From assembly GCA_965222525.1 (NCBI GenBank), contig OZ244955.1, forward strand, positions 1,922,001 through 1,986,000: a stretch of DNA of 64,000 nt. The letters are read 5' to 3'. The stretch is from CBDCUF01 sp965222525. Lineage in GTDB: Bacteria > Pseudomonadota > Alphaproteobacteria > Rickettsiales > UBA8987. Under the pieces are notes generated by a model that had not been told where the DNA came from, ran no database searches, and saw only the letters and a program-made list of their open reading frames with translations. This document shows positions 34,708 through 44,047 of this stretch, piece by piece. A program made the translations under genes and the position numbers. Every line of letters begins with the position of its first letter. Positions within the stretch are counted from its first letter, which is position 1.

Positions 34708-35139
34708 TTATCTACCAACCCTTAACCATTTAACCAACAACCCCTCAATTTTTTCAAGCTTTACAGGCTTTTCCAGATAATCGTCTATCCCGTGTTTATG
34801 GCACTCCATATAAGTTGCCGTCATATCCTTGTTGTTATCCCCGACCGCATCAGCAGAAGCTGCAATTATCGGCATATGCTTTTCACCACCTGACTCCTGT
34901 TCGATCTCCCGAATCTTCTCAACAGCCTCAAAGCCGTTCATTCCGGGCATCCATATATCCATAAAGATTATATCATAATCGTTGTTTGAATAAAATGACA
35001 GCGCCTCCTCCCCGCTTTCTACCACATCAACCCGACACCCCAGACGGGAAAGCATAGCATTCATAACCTCCCTGCCCGCCTGCTGGTCGTCTGCGACCAG
35101 CACACATGCATCAAACTTTTCTACTGTATCTTCAGTCAT
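34708..35139 (-). CDS. Single-domain response regulator (receiver 2)
   Basis: 143 residues, receiver only, with D61 as phospho-acceptor (IIFMDIWMPG), acidic DD (17-18) and the lysine in LEKPV. An insert of about 12 residues (GDNNKDMTATYMEC) is seen before the last helix. Its ATG abuts the stop of receiver 1 (TAAATG), so the two are translationally coupled. Confidence 0.9.
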   Translation of the reverse strand: MTEDTVEKFDACVLVADDQQAGREVMNAMLSRLGCRVDVVESGEEALSFYSNNDYDIIFMDIWMPGMNGFEAVEKIREIEQESGGEKHMPIIAASADAVGDNNKDMTATYMECHKHGIDDYLEKPVKLEKIEGLLVKWLRVGR

Positions 35140-35529
35140 TTACGCTGCATCAAAATATTTATTCATCATCTCCTCCAGCGACTCACCCTTTACAGGTTTG
35201 GCGATATAGTCATCCATCCCCGCTTCCAGGCACTTTTCGCGGTCACCCTGCAGGGCATTCGCCGTCAGTGCTACAATAGTAGTTTTATTACCCATCTTGC
35301 GTATCTGCCGTGTGGCTTCATAGCCATCCATTTCCGGCATGTTGATATCCATAATTATCAAATCATATTCATTATCCTGTACCATCTCAACCGCATCCGT
35401 ACCATCCTCGGCAATATCAACCTCACATTCCATCATCTGCATAATTTCCTTGGTAATCTCCTGATTTATAACAAAATCCTCTACCAGCAAAATCTTCTTA
35501 CCAGGAAATTTCGATTCTATTTTTCTCAT
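35140..35529 (-). CDS. Single-domain response regulator (receiver 1)
   Basis: 129 residues, receiver only, intact: ED (17-18), D61 (LIIMDINMPE), the Thr/Ala switch region (ALTAN) and K in AKPVK. It is closest of the three to receivers of hybrid kinases (QEITKEIMQMMECEVDIAEDG). It starts 15 bases after the kinase stop. It may be the main phospho-target of that kinase, whose own receiver lacks the acceptor Asp; this is inference. Confidence 0.92.
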   Translation of the reverse strand: MRKIESKFPGKKILLVEDFVINQEITKEIMQMMECEVDIAEDGTDAVEMVQDNEYDLIIMDINMPEMDGYEATRQIRKMGNKTTIVALTANALQGDREKCLEAGMDDYIAKPVKGESLEEMMNKYFDAA

Positions 35530-35544
35530 AACCGCTACCCTCTG

Positions 35545-36810
35545 TTATATTGCAAAATTACTTTCATTACCAGAATGGTACATAGTCCACACCTTGACCA
35601 GCGAATCAAATAAATCCGACGAATATACCGGTTTCTCCAAATGGTCTGCAAAACCGATACCTTGCAGCTCACTGACATCAACGTTTTTTATAGAAGAAAA
35701 CAAAATTAGTATAGTACTTTCTATCTTCGATTTCTCTTTTATTTTCCTGCCAAGTTCTATCCCGTCCGTCCCCTGCATCTCATAGCTGATAATCGCTATA
35801 TTGTAAGGATTGCCTTCCTCCGAAGCCTTTTCAAGCATCGAAACCGCATGGTCGGCAGAATCACAGCTATCACATGGCATATCCCAGCTTTCAACATATT
35901 CCCTGACCAGGTTACGGGTAACCGGCTTATCATCCACCAGTAGAATCCGTAAATCATGTATGTCATTATAAGAGCCGATCATCTTTTCAATTTTGCTCTC
36001 CATTAGAATAAGCGGCAGTTCAAACCAGAAAATAGCCCCGTCCCCATGCACGCTATCCAGACCAATTTTCCCATCCATCATATCAACCAGCTTCCTGCAT
36101 ATTGCCAGTCCAAGCCCTGTACCGCCAAACTTGCGGGTAGTGGAAATATCCGCCTGGGAGAACTTGTCGAAAATGGTTTCTTGTACATCCTCAGGAACGC
36201 CTATTCCGGTATCCGAAACTGAAAATCTTACAACCGAATTATGCTCGGTCTTGTCTATACACTCCACCTTGACCTTTATTCCTCCATCTTTGGTAAATTT
36301 AATCGCATTGCTCAGAAGCTGTGAGACTATCTGTCCGATACGTGTGGAATCTGCTATTACCTTTGTAGGAGTTACAGAATCGAACTCGTACTCCAGAAAG
36401 AGATTCTTTTCCTTTGCCACATTCCTGTACCTGTTAACAACCTGCTTTATAGTCTTGTCGATATTACACGGGGTGAGGTCAAGCTTCATTTCTCCCGACT
36501 CTATCCGGGAAAAATCTATAATATCGCTGAGGACGGTCAGCAGGAGATCGCCGGAGGAAGATATATTTTCGGCATAACGCCGCTGTTTCTCATCTATGTC
36601 GCTATTAAGCAACAGCTCAGTCATACCGACAATACCGTTGAGCGGGGTACGCAGTTCGTGGCTCATATTGGCAAGAAAGGAAGTCTTCAGATAATTGGCA
36701 CGCTCGGCATCAGCCCTGGCCTTGGTCATCTCGAAGTTAGCCCATTTAAGCCGCTCCTCACAATCCGCCAGCGCCTTCACCAGTATCCTGTTTTCTTCTT
36801 CAAGGGACAT
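35545..36810 (-). CDS. Cytoplasmic hybrid histidine kinase with a pseudo-receiver
   Basis: 421 residues from ATG 36810, which has AAGGA six bases upstream; a longer frame to 36888 lacks one. N-terminal coiled coil (about 1-50), HisKA with MSHELRTPLNGIVGM, HATPase_c with NAIKFTKDGG, DTGIGVPE and GTGLGLAI, then a receiver-like domain (about 285-400). In that receiver the acceptor Asp is replaced by Ser (AIISYEMQGTDG where LxxMDxxMP is expected), so it cannot be phosphorylated normally. No membrane segments. It heads an operon with three separate receivers. Confidence 0.9.
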   Translation of the reverse strand: MSLEEENRILVKALADCEERLKWANFEMTKARADAERANYLKTSFLANMSHELRTPLNGIVGMTELLLNSDIDEKQRRYAENISSSGDLLLTVLSDIIDFSRIESGEMKLDLTPCNIDKTIKQVVNRYRNVAKEKNLFLEYEFDSVTPTKVIADSTRIGQIVSQLLSNAIKFTKDGGIKVKVECIDKTEHNSVVRFSVSDTGIGVPEDVQETIFDKFSQADISTTRKFGGTGLGLAICRKLVDMMDGKIGLDSVHGDGAIFWFELPLILMESKIEKMIGSYNDIHDLRILLVDDKPVTRNLVREYVESWDMPCDSCDSADHAVSMLEKASEEGNPYNIAIISYEMQGTDGIELGRKIKEKSKIESTILILFSSIKNVDVSELQGIGFADHLEKPVYSSDLFDSLVKVWTMYHSGNESNFAI

Positions 36811-36932
36811 AGCTTCCTTATGCTGCCTCGTACAGTAGTAGTACCACTGCAACAAATAGTATCCTTCTAGCAAGGTTGAAAAATTCATGCAACTTATAGA
36901 TAGAATTTGATAAGTAATATGTATAGAAACAT

Positions 36933-38417
36933 GTGATGATTAGAAAACATATAATTCCATCGCGGAATATGCCGCTGGATGTTGGCAAGATTCACCTGGT
37001 TGGTATCGGCGGGATTGGTATGAGCGGAATTGCGGAGATCCTGCATAATATGGGCTATGAGGTTGGCGGCTCGGATATTAGCGAGAATGCTAATGTTGAG
37101 CGGTTACGAGCGCTTGGTATCAATGTTGTTGTTGGCCATAATGCGGAAAATATAGCGGATGCAGCGGTTGTGGTAAAGTCAACTGCGGTCAGGGATGATA
37201 ATCCAGAAATTATGGCGGCTCGGGAAGCCGGAATTCCTGTTATTCGTCGTTCGGAGATGCTTGCTGAGATAACCGGCCTGCGCAATACGATTGCGATTGC
37301 CGGTACCCACGGCAAAACCACCACTACCTCGCTTGTCGGCTGTATGCTTGATGCAGCCGGATTTGACCCGACTATAATCAATGGTGGGATTATCAATACT
37401 TACGGGACGAATGCCCATCTTGGTGGTGGTGAATGGTTGGTTGCGGAGGCGGATGAATCGGACGGCACTTTCATCAATATCCCGGCGGCGATTGGTGTTA
37501 TCACCAACATTGACCCCGAGCATCTGGATTATTGGGGTTCTTACGAGGTGCTTCTGGCAGCATTTGCGGATTTTATACATAATTTGCCGTTTTATGGATT
37601 TGCGGTGCTGTGTTGCGATAATGCGGAGGTGCAAAAACTTGCCGGAGAGGTTAGTGACCGGCGGGTTATTTCCTACGGCATTACCTCGCAGAATGCGGAT
37701 GTAAAGGCAGTGAATATAAGCAGTGAAATATCCGGCTCATGCTTTGATGTGGAGGTTTCCGGACGACTTGCAGTAGATAATACAGCGCACACTTTACGCA
37801 ATATCCACCTGCCGATTACAGGTAGGCATAATATACTTAACTCACTGGCTGCCATTGCAATTGCTTATGAGCTAGGCGTTTCCGGTGATGTGATTGCCGG
37901 TGCGTTTGGTGGTTATAGCGGGGTAAAACGGCGCTTTACCAAAACCGGTGAGGTTGATGGGGTAACTATTATTGATGATTATGGCCATCATCCCACCGAG
38001 ATAGCAGCAACACTTAAAGCGGCGTGTGAGGTTCAGAAGAATGGTGGAGATGATAAAGAAGGCCGGATTATAGCGATTTTACAGCCACATCGATATAGCA
38101 GACTCAAGGATTTGTTTGACGATTTCCTGGGATGTTTTAGTGATGCAGATATTGTTGTAGTTTCGGATGTTTTTGCTGCCGGAGAGGATGAGATTGCCGG
38201 AGTCAACCGTGATACTCTGGTTGACGGGTTGCGCGGCAAAGGCGTTGACGCACGTCCCCTCCCCTCTCCTGAAGAACTGCCAAACCTGATAAATGAAATA
38301 GCCCAAAGCGGTGATATGGTTATCTGTCTCGGTGCCGGCAACATCACCCACTGGGCTAACGAATTACCCGCAAAACTTACTGAACTAAGTAACCTTAAGC
38401 TTATAGATGAGGTGTAA
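36933..38417 (+). CDS. murC: UDP-N-acetylmuramate-L-alanine ligase
   Basis: Adds L-alanine to UDP-MurNAc in the first peptide step of peptidoglycan synthesis. N-terminal Rossmann motif HLVGIGGIGMSGIAE, ATP loop GTHGKTTTTSL, central NIDPEHLDYW, RHNILNSLAAIAIA and C-terminal QPHRYSRLKDLFDDF. From memory it is closest to Rickettsiales MurC. The start is uncertain: ATG 36969 (MPLDVGKIHLVG) would fit the family as well as 36933, and neither has a clear ribosome-binding site. Other mur/fts genes are absent, so it is outside the usual dcw cluster. Confidence 0.95.
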   Translation: MMIRKHIIPSRNMPLDVGKIHLVGIGGIGMSGIAEILHNMGYEVGGSDISENANVERLRALGINVVVGHNAENIADAAVVVKSTAVRDDNPEIMAAREAGIPVIRRSEMLAEITGLRNTIAIAGTHGKTTTTSLVGCMLDAAGFDPTIINGGIINTYGTNAHLGGGEWLVAEADESDGTFINIPAAIGVITNIDPEHLDYWGSYEVLLAAFADFIHNLPFYGFAVLCCDNAEVQKLAGEVSDRRVISYGITSQNADVKAVNISSEISGSCFDVEVSGRLAVDNTAHTLRNIHLPITGRHNILNSLAAIAIAYELGVSGDVIAGAFGGYSGVKRRFTKTGEVDGVTIIDDYGHHPTEIAATLKAACEVQKNGGDDKEGRIIAILQPHRYSRLKDLFDDFLGCFSDADIVVVSDVFAAGEDEIAGVNRDTLVDGLRGKGVDARPLPSPEELPNLINEIAQSGDMVICLGAGNITHWANELPAKLTELSNLKLIDEV

Positions 38418-38754
38418 GGATCAGTCTTTAAAAACTCTGATGGATTGTTTTTATTATTCATTGTTATTTCACTACATTTGACAGGTGTCAAGGTACGCTC
38501 CTAATTCATAGATTAGGATAAAGGAGAGTGGCATCATTCAATTCTTAGCTGTAAAAGCAGAAAAGAACCATGCATGCAAACCTAAAAATTGTCGAACCAA
38601 ATATCAATCCAATAACTCTGTTACTACTAAACCAATTCCCTAAGTTAGCAGTGACTTTAAGTAATTGTTTTTTGAAGTCTCCGTTGCTATTTACCACTTC
38701 CTCTTTTATAAAAAAAGGACTGTAATTAGACGATAAAATCAGCCTTAGCTGTCT
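38418..38754 (+). promoter_or_regulatory. Regulatory gap before the NIT-Crp gene, with a Crp/Fnr-type box
   Basis: 337 bases without a gene. At 38478-38491 lies TTGACAGGTGTCAA, a perfect inverted repeat (TTGACA/TGTCAA) of the Crp/Fnr/Dnr type (TTGAC-N4-GTCAA). It is 264 bases before the regulator start, so the transcript may have a long leader, or the site may act on another start. The remainder is AT-rich with no other clear signal. Confidence 0.5.
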
Positions 38755-40350
38755 ATGAAAAAAATACTTTATATATTGGGAGATGTTGTCCACGCCCTGC
38801 AACGGGAACAGGGGGGAGCGTCTATTTTTCTCTATAGCGAAGGAAAGCTATTTCATGAACGAATGCGTACCCAGTTTTCCAGTTCAGATAGAACCATTCA
38901 ATCCCTGCAGGAAGGATTGGAGAGCTGGAGGGCAACAAAAATTCTTAAAACAGAACAGCTTCAGAAGTTAGATTTACTACTGAAATTATGTATCGCCTTG
39001 CCTAAGTGGCGTAATCAAATCACAGTAAAAAGTATTTCCTTATCAGATTGTATCAGCCGTTACTCCCATCAGTTGATTGGCCCCATATTGCAGTTGATGG
39101 TAGAAATCGCACTTACGATGGAAAAAAGCAATACGACTTGCGTCAGTGCCTATAATGCATTCTTGCATTGGAAAGAGCGGATTGGACTAGAGAGGGCTAT
39201 TGGAGCGCGGGGATTTATAGGCTACAGCTTTCATAATAAAGAATTTGTAGAACGCGTGGCCTTCCTTCTGTCCGAGCAGGACAATTACCAGAACACTTAC
39301 TTTGCACTAGCGAATGAAACACAAAAAAAGCTGGTGGAAGATGCCCTTAAAAGCGATGAAACCAATAAGTTAAGAGGAATTCATACCACTTTGAGAGAGT
39401 CCCCTGAAGATGGACTACTGTACGACCTAACACCAGAATCTTGGTTTGATCTGGTAAGCACCAAAATTGATACACTACATAAAGCGGAAAAAAAGCTGGT
39501 AGATAGTCTTACTGATAGGACTTCATTTACCAAAGAAAATAAGGCCGCTCTTCAAAACTCATCAAGCAGTGTTTTTGGCAATTATAAAAAGCTGATTCGC
39601 TCATTACAGCTTTTTTCAGGTATTACTATAGAGAATCTCTACACATTACTGCGTAATGGTCAGATTCGGGACTTTAGCAAAGGAAAACTACTGTTCTTAG
39701 AAGGAGAGTCGGCTAATCGTCTTTATGTAGTGCTTAAAGGTTGGGTTAAGATATTCAAGGGGACTGTCAATGGAGAAGAAACTATCCTGCAAATGCTCAG
39801 TGGAGGTGATGCTATCATGGAATCAGCAGTGTTTCTGAACACATCCTTTCCGGTAAGCTGTCAGGTGGTGGAAAATGCCACGTTGCTCTCTATCCCTGCA
39901 CCATTTTTAAGAGAACAAATAAAAAATAACAATGAACTGTCGCTTAATTTGCTGGCAACCATGTCTCACCGTTCGCAAGGACTGATCCGACAAATTGAAA
40001 ATGCTCGCCTGAAAACGGTGGATGAACGGATTGGCTGGTTTCTGCTCAAACTATTATTGGATCAGGGGCATGCTTCACGCCGTGTTGATTTGCCCTATGA
40101 TAAGTCGTTGATTGCTTCTTATCTGGATATGAAACGTGAAACCTTCTCCCGTGCACTAAAACGTATGAAAGAGAAAGGCTTCAAAATTGAAAATGATACG
40201 GTTGTGATTCCCAAATTAAGTGCTTTATGCGAATTCTGTGATCCCGATACAGCAAGTCAGTGCTCCATTCACGGCACTCCAGAATGTCCGAACTCGCAAT
40301 GCGATAGGGTAAATTGTTCTATGTACCACGCAGAAAATCTGGCTATTTGA
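38755..40350 (+). CDS. NIT-domain Crp/Fnr-family transcription regulator
   Basis: 531 residues, soluble. The N-terminal about 260 residues resemble the nitrate/nitrite-sensing NIT domain (VVHALQREQGGASIFL; later KERIGLERAIGARGF). A cyclic-nucleotide-binding-type beta roll (about 290-400: GKLLFLEGESANRLYVVLKG) and a Crp-type winged helix (about 415-490: SLIASYLDMKRETFSRALKR) follow. The last 45 residues contain six cysteines (CEFC, then four more), perhaps a metal or redox site. It stands directly before the Mo-cofactor operon on the same strand, so it probably controls it in response to nitrate, by inference. Confidence 0.82.
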   Translation: MKKILYILGDVVHALQREQGGASIFLYSEGKLFHERMRTQFSSSDRTIQSLQEGLESWRATKILKTEQLQKLDLLLKLCIALPKWRNQITVKSISLSDCISRYSHQLIGPILQLMVEIALTMEKSNTTCVSAYNAFLHWKERIGLERAIGARGFIGYSFHNKEFVERVAFLLSEQDNYQNTYFALANETQKKLVEDALKSDETNKLRGIHTTLRESPEDGLLYDLTPESWFDLVSTKIDTLHKAEKKLVDSLTDRTSFTKENKAALQNSSSSVFGNYKKLIRSLQLFSGITIENLYTLLRNGQIRDFSKGKLLFLEGESANRLYVVLKGWVKIFKGTVNGEETILQMLSGGDAIMESAVFLNTSFPVSCQVVENATLLSIPAPFLREQIKNNNELSLNLLATMSHRSQGLIRQIENARLKTVDERIGWFLLKLLLDQGHASRRVDLPYDKSLIASYLDMKRETFSRALKRMKEKGFKIENDTVVIPKLSALCEFCDPDTASQCSIHGTPECPNSQCDRVNCSMYHAENLAI

Positions 40351-40494
40351 TCTGAGTCACATTTTTTGATTCCAGATAGTTGTTTAATTATGGTGCTCTG
40401 AAGCTTTTACATCTAAGTCCGTGATGGATATGGTGTTTGAGTCGGGGTTACAGGGGAAACGCTGTGATCTGCCGTTATTGCAAAGGAGTAAAGC
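40351..40494 (+). promoter_or_regulatory. Leader between the regulator and moaA
   Basis: 144 bases with GC-rich stretches able to fold (for example ACAG/CTGT around 40451-40472), ending in AAAGGAG before moaA. A Moco-sensing riboswitch would be expected here in some bacteria, but I could not match its consensus with confidence. Confidence 0.25.
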
Positions 40495-41499
40495 ATGAAA
40501 AACGATAGCAGTACACCTTTAGGCGTGCTGAAAGATAGTTTTGGACGTAGTTTCCCTTACTTAAGGCTATCCATTACCGATGTCTGCAATTTCCGCTGCA
40601 GCTACTGCCTGCCGGATGGTTATCAATGCAGTAATAAGCCCTCATTTCTCACTATCGATGAGATTGGGCATGTAGTAGACGCCTTTGCTGAGCTGGGAGT
40701 CCATAAAATACGCCTGACAGGTGGTGAACCAACGGTTCGCAAGGATTTTACTGATATCGTTCGCTTAATTGCAGGACATTCCACAATTACCCAACTGGCC
40801 TTTACCACCAATGGCTATCGTCTGCACAATCATGCACAGGAGTGGCGTGAGGCCGGGCTAACACATGTTAACGTCAGTATCGATAGCTTGAACGCAGAGC
40901 GTTTTAATGCCATTACCGGCCATAACCGCCTACAGGAAGTGTTAGAAGGGGTGGATGCTGCATTGGATGTCGGATTTGAGCAGGTCAAAATCAATGTTGT
41001 CTTGCTGAAGGGTGTGAATGACTATGAACTCTTGGATTATCTCGCTTGGGCAAAAACCACTCCCATCAGTATCCGTTTTATTGAGTTGATGCAGACCGGT
41101 AATAATTTAGATTATTTTCACAAATACCACTTACCCACAGAAATAATTAGCACAAAACTGTATGAAACAGGGTGGATAACAAAACCGCGTACGATTGAAG
41201 CTGGACCAGCGCAAATATATACCCATCCGGACTATCATGGCTCTATCGGCCTGATCGCTCCCTATTCAAGGGATTTCTGCAAAGGATGCAACCGCCTCCG
41301 TGTAACTGCCACAGGAGACTTGCGCTTATGTCTGTTTGGGTCACAAGGAATAAGCCTCCGTCACTTGTTGCAGGATGACAGACAGCAACCACTTCTGAAA
41401 CAATTGGTTCACAATCAGCTTGCATTCAAATGTTCATCACACTTTTTGGCCTATGGGGATACGGGTATTACTCCCCACCTGGCATCGGTAGGAGGATAA
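40495..41499 (+). CDS. moaA: GTP 3',8-cyclase MoaA
   Basis: Radical-SAM enzyme that starts molybdenum-cofactor synthesis from GTP. 334 residues: N-terminal 4Fe-4S cluster CNFRCSYC, the GGEPT S-adenosylmethionine motif (LTGGEPTVRKDF), and the C-terminal cluster CKGCNRLRVTATGDLRLCLFG. The Gly-Gly expected at the C-terminus is present (ASVGG). Strong ribosome-binding site AAAGGAG. It is first structural gene of the operon, and its stop is immediately followed by the moaC-moaB ATG (TAAATG). Confidence 0.97.
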   Translation: MKNDSSTPLGVLKDSFGRSFPYLRLSITDVCNFRCSYCLPDGYQCSNKPSFLTIDEIGHVVDAFAELGVHKIRLTGGEPTVRKDFTDIVRLIAGHSTITQLAFTTNGYRLHNHAQEWREAGLTHVNVSIDSLNAERFNAITGHNRLQEVLEGVDAALDVGFEQVKINVVLLKGVNDYELLDYLAWAKTTPISIRFIELMQTGNNLDYFHKYHLPTEIISTKLYETGWITKPRTIEAGPAQIYTHPDYHGSIGLIAPYSRDFCKGCNRLRVTATGDLRLCLFGSQGISLRHLLQDDRQQPLLKQLVHNQLAFKCSSHFLAYGDTGITPHLASVGG

Positions 41500-42543
41500 A
41501 TGATCAAACAGAACATCACCTCATTATTTGAACAAAGCCAGTATCACATGGCAGATATTACACGCAAAGTACCCAGTTTCCGACGTGCGATAGCCATGGG
41601 ACGTATTCTTGTGTCTAAGACAGGTTTTTCCCATATTAAAAATCAAACCCTTCCTAAAGGCGATGTGCTGAAGCTGTCGGAAATCGCCGGTGTGCAGGGT
41701 GCTAAAATGGCATGGCAGCAGATTCCGATGTGTCACCCTTTACCACTGGATCATGTGGCAGTGTATCCTGAACTAGAGGAAGAAACACACAGCGTTGCTG
41801 TCTACGCGATTGTTTCCACGACTGCAAAAACGGGTGTGGAAATGGAGGCACTGGCAGCGGTAAATGCGGCGTTACTAACGCTGTATGATCTGACCAAGCC
41901 AGTGGAGCCTGCACTCACCATCACCGATATACGCTTGCTTGTCAAAGAAGGCGGAAAGAAGGGGCTGTGGATACATCCGAAAGGTATTCCACCTGTTTTG
42001 CAAACACTATTACCTGCTACATCGCGGCGCTTGCTGGAGGGAAGGTCAGCTGCCGTTATTACGCTAAGTGACCGTGCCTCTAGGGGAGAATATGAGGATA
42101 AGTCTGGCCCGGCGCTTAAAGAGGCGTTAGAAAAGATGGGGTGCCAGGTTGAAGAGGGTTGCATTTTATCTGATGATCCTGCTGGGCTGGAGAAAAAAAT
42201 TACTGAACTGGCGGGAACGGTTGAACTTATCGTCACTACGGGCGGTACAGGGTTGGCTCCACGAGATACAACACCGGAAGTGCTGGCGAAACTTGCTAAT
42301 ACTGAAATTCCGGGTATTGGCGAATTGCTTCGTAGTAGTGCCGCAGCACACGTGCCTACTACATGGCTCAGTCGCTCTATGGCAATTATTATCGACAGCA
42401 CATTAGTGGTTGCTCTGCCTGGCAGTACAGGTGGCGTAAAAGATGGTGTCGAGGCACTGAAGCCTATTTTGTCACACGCTCTCGATCATGTACAGGATAA
42501 GAAAAACGTGCACCCTCACCCCAAACAGGAGGATGCAGCATGA
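41500..42543 (+). CDS. moaCB: MoaC-MoaB fusion (cyclic pyranopterin monophosphate synthase + MogA/MoaB domain)
   Basis: 347 residues in two domains. Residues 1-165 are MoaC, with the KGDVLKLSEIAGVQGAKM and MCHPLPL motifs and the catalytic VEMEALAAV stretch. Residues 175-347 are MoaB/MogA-like, with AAVITLSDRASRGEYEDKSG and TTGGTGLAPRDTTPE. The fusion joins formation of cPMP with molybdopterin adenylylation. Such fusions are known in other bacteria. The ATG follows the moaA stop directly, and the stop overlaps moeA. Confidence 0.95.
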   Translation: MIKQNITSLFEQSQYHMADITRKVPSFRRAIAMGRILVSKTGFSHIKNQTLPKGDVLKLSEIAGVQGAKMAWQQIPMCHPLPLDHVAVYPELEEETHSVAVYAIVSTTAKTGVEMEALAAVNAALLTLYDLTKPVEPALTITDIRLLVKEGGKKGLWIHPKGIPPVLQTLLPATSRRLLEGRSAAVITLSDRASRGEYEDKSGPALKEALEKMGCQVEEGCILSDDPAGLEKKITELAGTVELIVTTGGTGLAPRDTTPEVLAKLANTEIPGIGELLRSSAAAHVPTTWLSRSMAIIIDSTLVVALPGSTGGVKDGVEALKPILSHALDHVQDKKNVHPHPKQEDAA

Positions 42544-43772
42544 TATTGTATGATAACGCGTTGGCAATCCTGCAAAGGGCCAACTCACTAAAGCCTTTAA
42601 CGCTGCCGGCACAGAACGCATGCGGCTATGTGCTAGCCGAAAAGGTTAAAAGCACAGTACAGGTGCCACCCTTTGCTAACTCTGCTATGGATGGATTCGC
42701 TGTGAGAGCAAAGGATATTTCCGATACGACAAAAGATTCACCAACCACTTTACCTATTGTAGAAAGCACAGTTGCTGGCGATCAACCTTCCTCCGGTACA
42801 CACGGTGCATGGGAAGTCATGACCGGTGCTCCTGTTCCAAACGGCTATGATGCGGTGGTTAAAGTAGAGGATGTGACAATAAAACAAAATAATGTACAGT
42901 TTTTTGCCCCCGTTAATCCAGGAAATAATATTCGTAAGGTGGGAGAAGATTTTACTGATAGCGATGAGATCGCCAACTCAGGAACATTGCTTACCCCCTA
43001 TCATATCATGGCACTGGCAGCTGTCGGGCAGAAAAACGTTTCTGTCTACCGCAAACCGGACATCACCGTATTCAGCACCGGCAAAGAGTTGGTAGAGAAT
43101 GCAGATAGTGTGCTAAAGCCTGGACAAATTTACAACTCTAACGGCCCATATCTCACAACCACCTTACAGGAAATGGGCTATGCAACCCATTATGGCGGGA
43201 CGATTGCTGACGAGCCAGAACAATTTGAAAGCCGCCTTGAAGCAGCATTGCCTCAGGCCGATGTTATCGTTTCTACCGGAGCAGTTTCTGCTGGGAAATA
43301 TGACTTTATTCCAGACTTATTGCGCAAACTCGGTGCCAATATTCTGTTTCATAAAGTAGCGATCCGTCCGGGCAAACCGATACTCTATGCACAATTTTCT
43401 AATGGTACGCATTATTTTGGCTTGCCTGGCAATCCAATTTCCGCCGCAGTAGGCTTACGTTTCTTTATCATACCCTTACTACACGTATTACAGGAATTAC
43501 TACCAGAAACACCTATAACTGCACGCCTTTTAATGCCATCGCCAAAAAAAAGTGGACTCCGTTTTTTCCGTAAAGCGCATATTTCAGTTGCAACAGGAGG
43601 CAAATTACAGCTACATATCCTCAATGGACAGGAATCCTTCAAAATCCACCCAATGCTTGAAGCTAATGGCTGGGCCGCACTTACGGAAAACACCAAAGGA
43701 ACGGAGATTGGAGAGGCCGTGGCAGTGTATCCACTCATACCTGGAAGATGGAAACTGGAGGCAGTTCAATGA
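42540..43772 (+). CDS. moeA: Molybdopterin molybdenumtransferase MoeA
   Basis: Inserts molybdate into adenylylated molybdopterin. 410 residues with the N-terminal PPFANSAMDGFAVRA motif, VMTGAPVPNGYDAVV, FSTGKELV, STGAVSAGKYDF and LPGNPISAAVGLRFF. It overlaps the moaCB stop (ATGA) and its own stop overlaps the next small gene, so translation is coupled. Confidence 0.96.
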   Translation: MILYDNALAILQRANSLKPLTLPAQNACGYVLAEKVKSTVQVPPFANSAMDGFAVRAKDISDTTKDSPTTLPIVESTVAGDQPSSGTHGAWEVMTGAPVPNGYDAVVKVEDVTIKQNNVQFFAPVNPGNNIRKVGEDFTDSDEIANSGTLLTPYHIMALAAVGQKNVSVYRKPDITVFSTGKELVENADSVLKPGQIYNSNGPYLTTTLQEMGYATHYGGTIADEPEQFESRLEAALPQADVIVSTGAVSAGKYDFIPDLLRKLGANILFHKVAIRPGKPILYAQFSNGTHYFGLPGNPISAAVGLRFFIIPLLHVLQELLPETPITARLLMPSPKKSGLRFFRKAHISVATGGKLQLHILNGQESFKIHPMLEANGWAALTENTKGTEIGEAVAVYPLIPGRWKLEAVQ

Positions 43773-44035
43773 GTCAAGTCCTTCAAATAGAAGAGCCCCT
43801 TAACAAACGGGAATCTTTTAATCCGAATGTCCCTCTGCAAAGCTGGCATGCGCACGATATATTGTTTGGCTTTGTCACAATAGTTCTCATCCACGTTATG
43901 GCTTCTGTCTTTGCTAAATACTACACACAAAGCACAGGCACCGCAATTGCCTGCTGGATAACTACATTTGTATTCTATGTTTGGATATATGCCCCCATAC
44001 TCACCCACCCACGTGTAGATGGAAAACCGGAATAG
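43769..44035 (+). CDS. Small membrane protein of the Moco operon
   Basis: 88 residues from ATG 43769, which overlaps the moeA stop (ATGA) and has GGAGG eight bases upstream. Two predicted membrane helices (about 35-52 and 60-78: IACWITTFVFYVWIYAPIL) after a charged N-terminus. Not recognised. The tight coupling on both sides implies a role in the pathway, for example anchoring or molybdate handling, but this is inference. Confidence 0.75.
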   Translation: MSQVLQIEEPLNKRESFNPNVPLQSWHAHDILFGFVTIVLIHVMASVFAKYYTQSTGTAIACWITTFVFYVWIYAPILTHPRVDGKPE

Positions 44036-44047
44036 TCAGGAGGAATA

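Noticed and set aside
40351..40494. A Moco riboswitch before moaA
   Set aside because: Folding is possible but I could not match the known consensus; kept only as a low-confidence leader.
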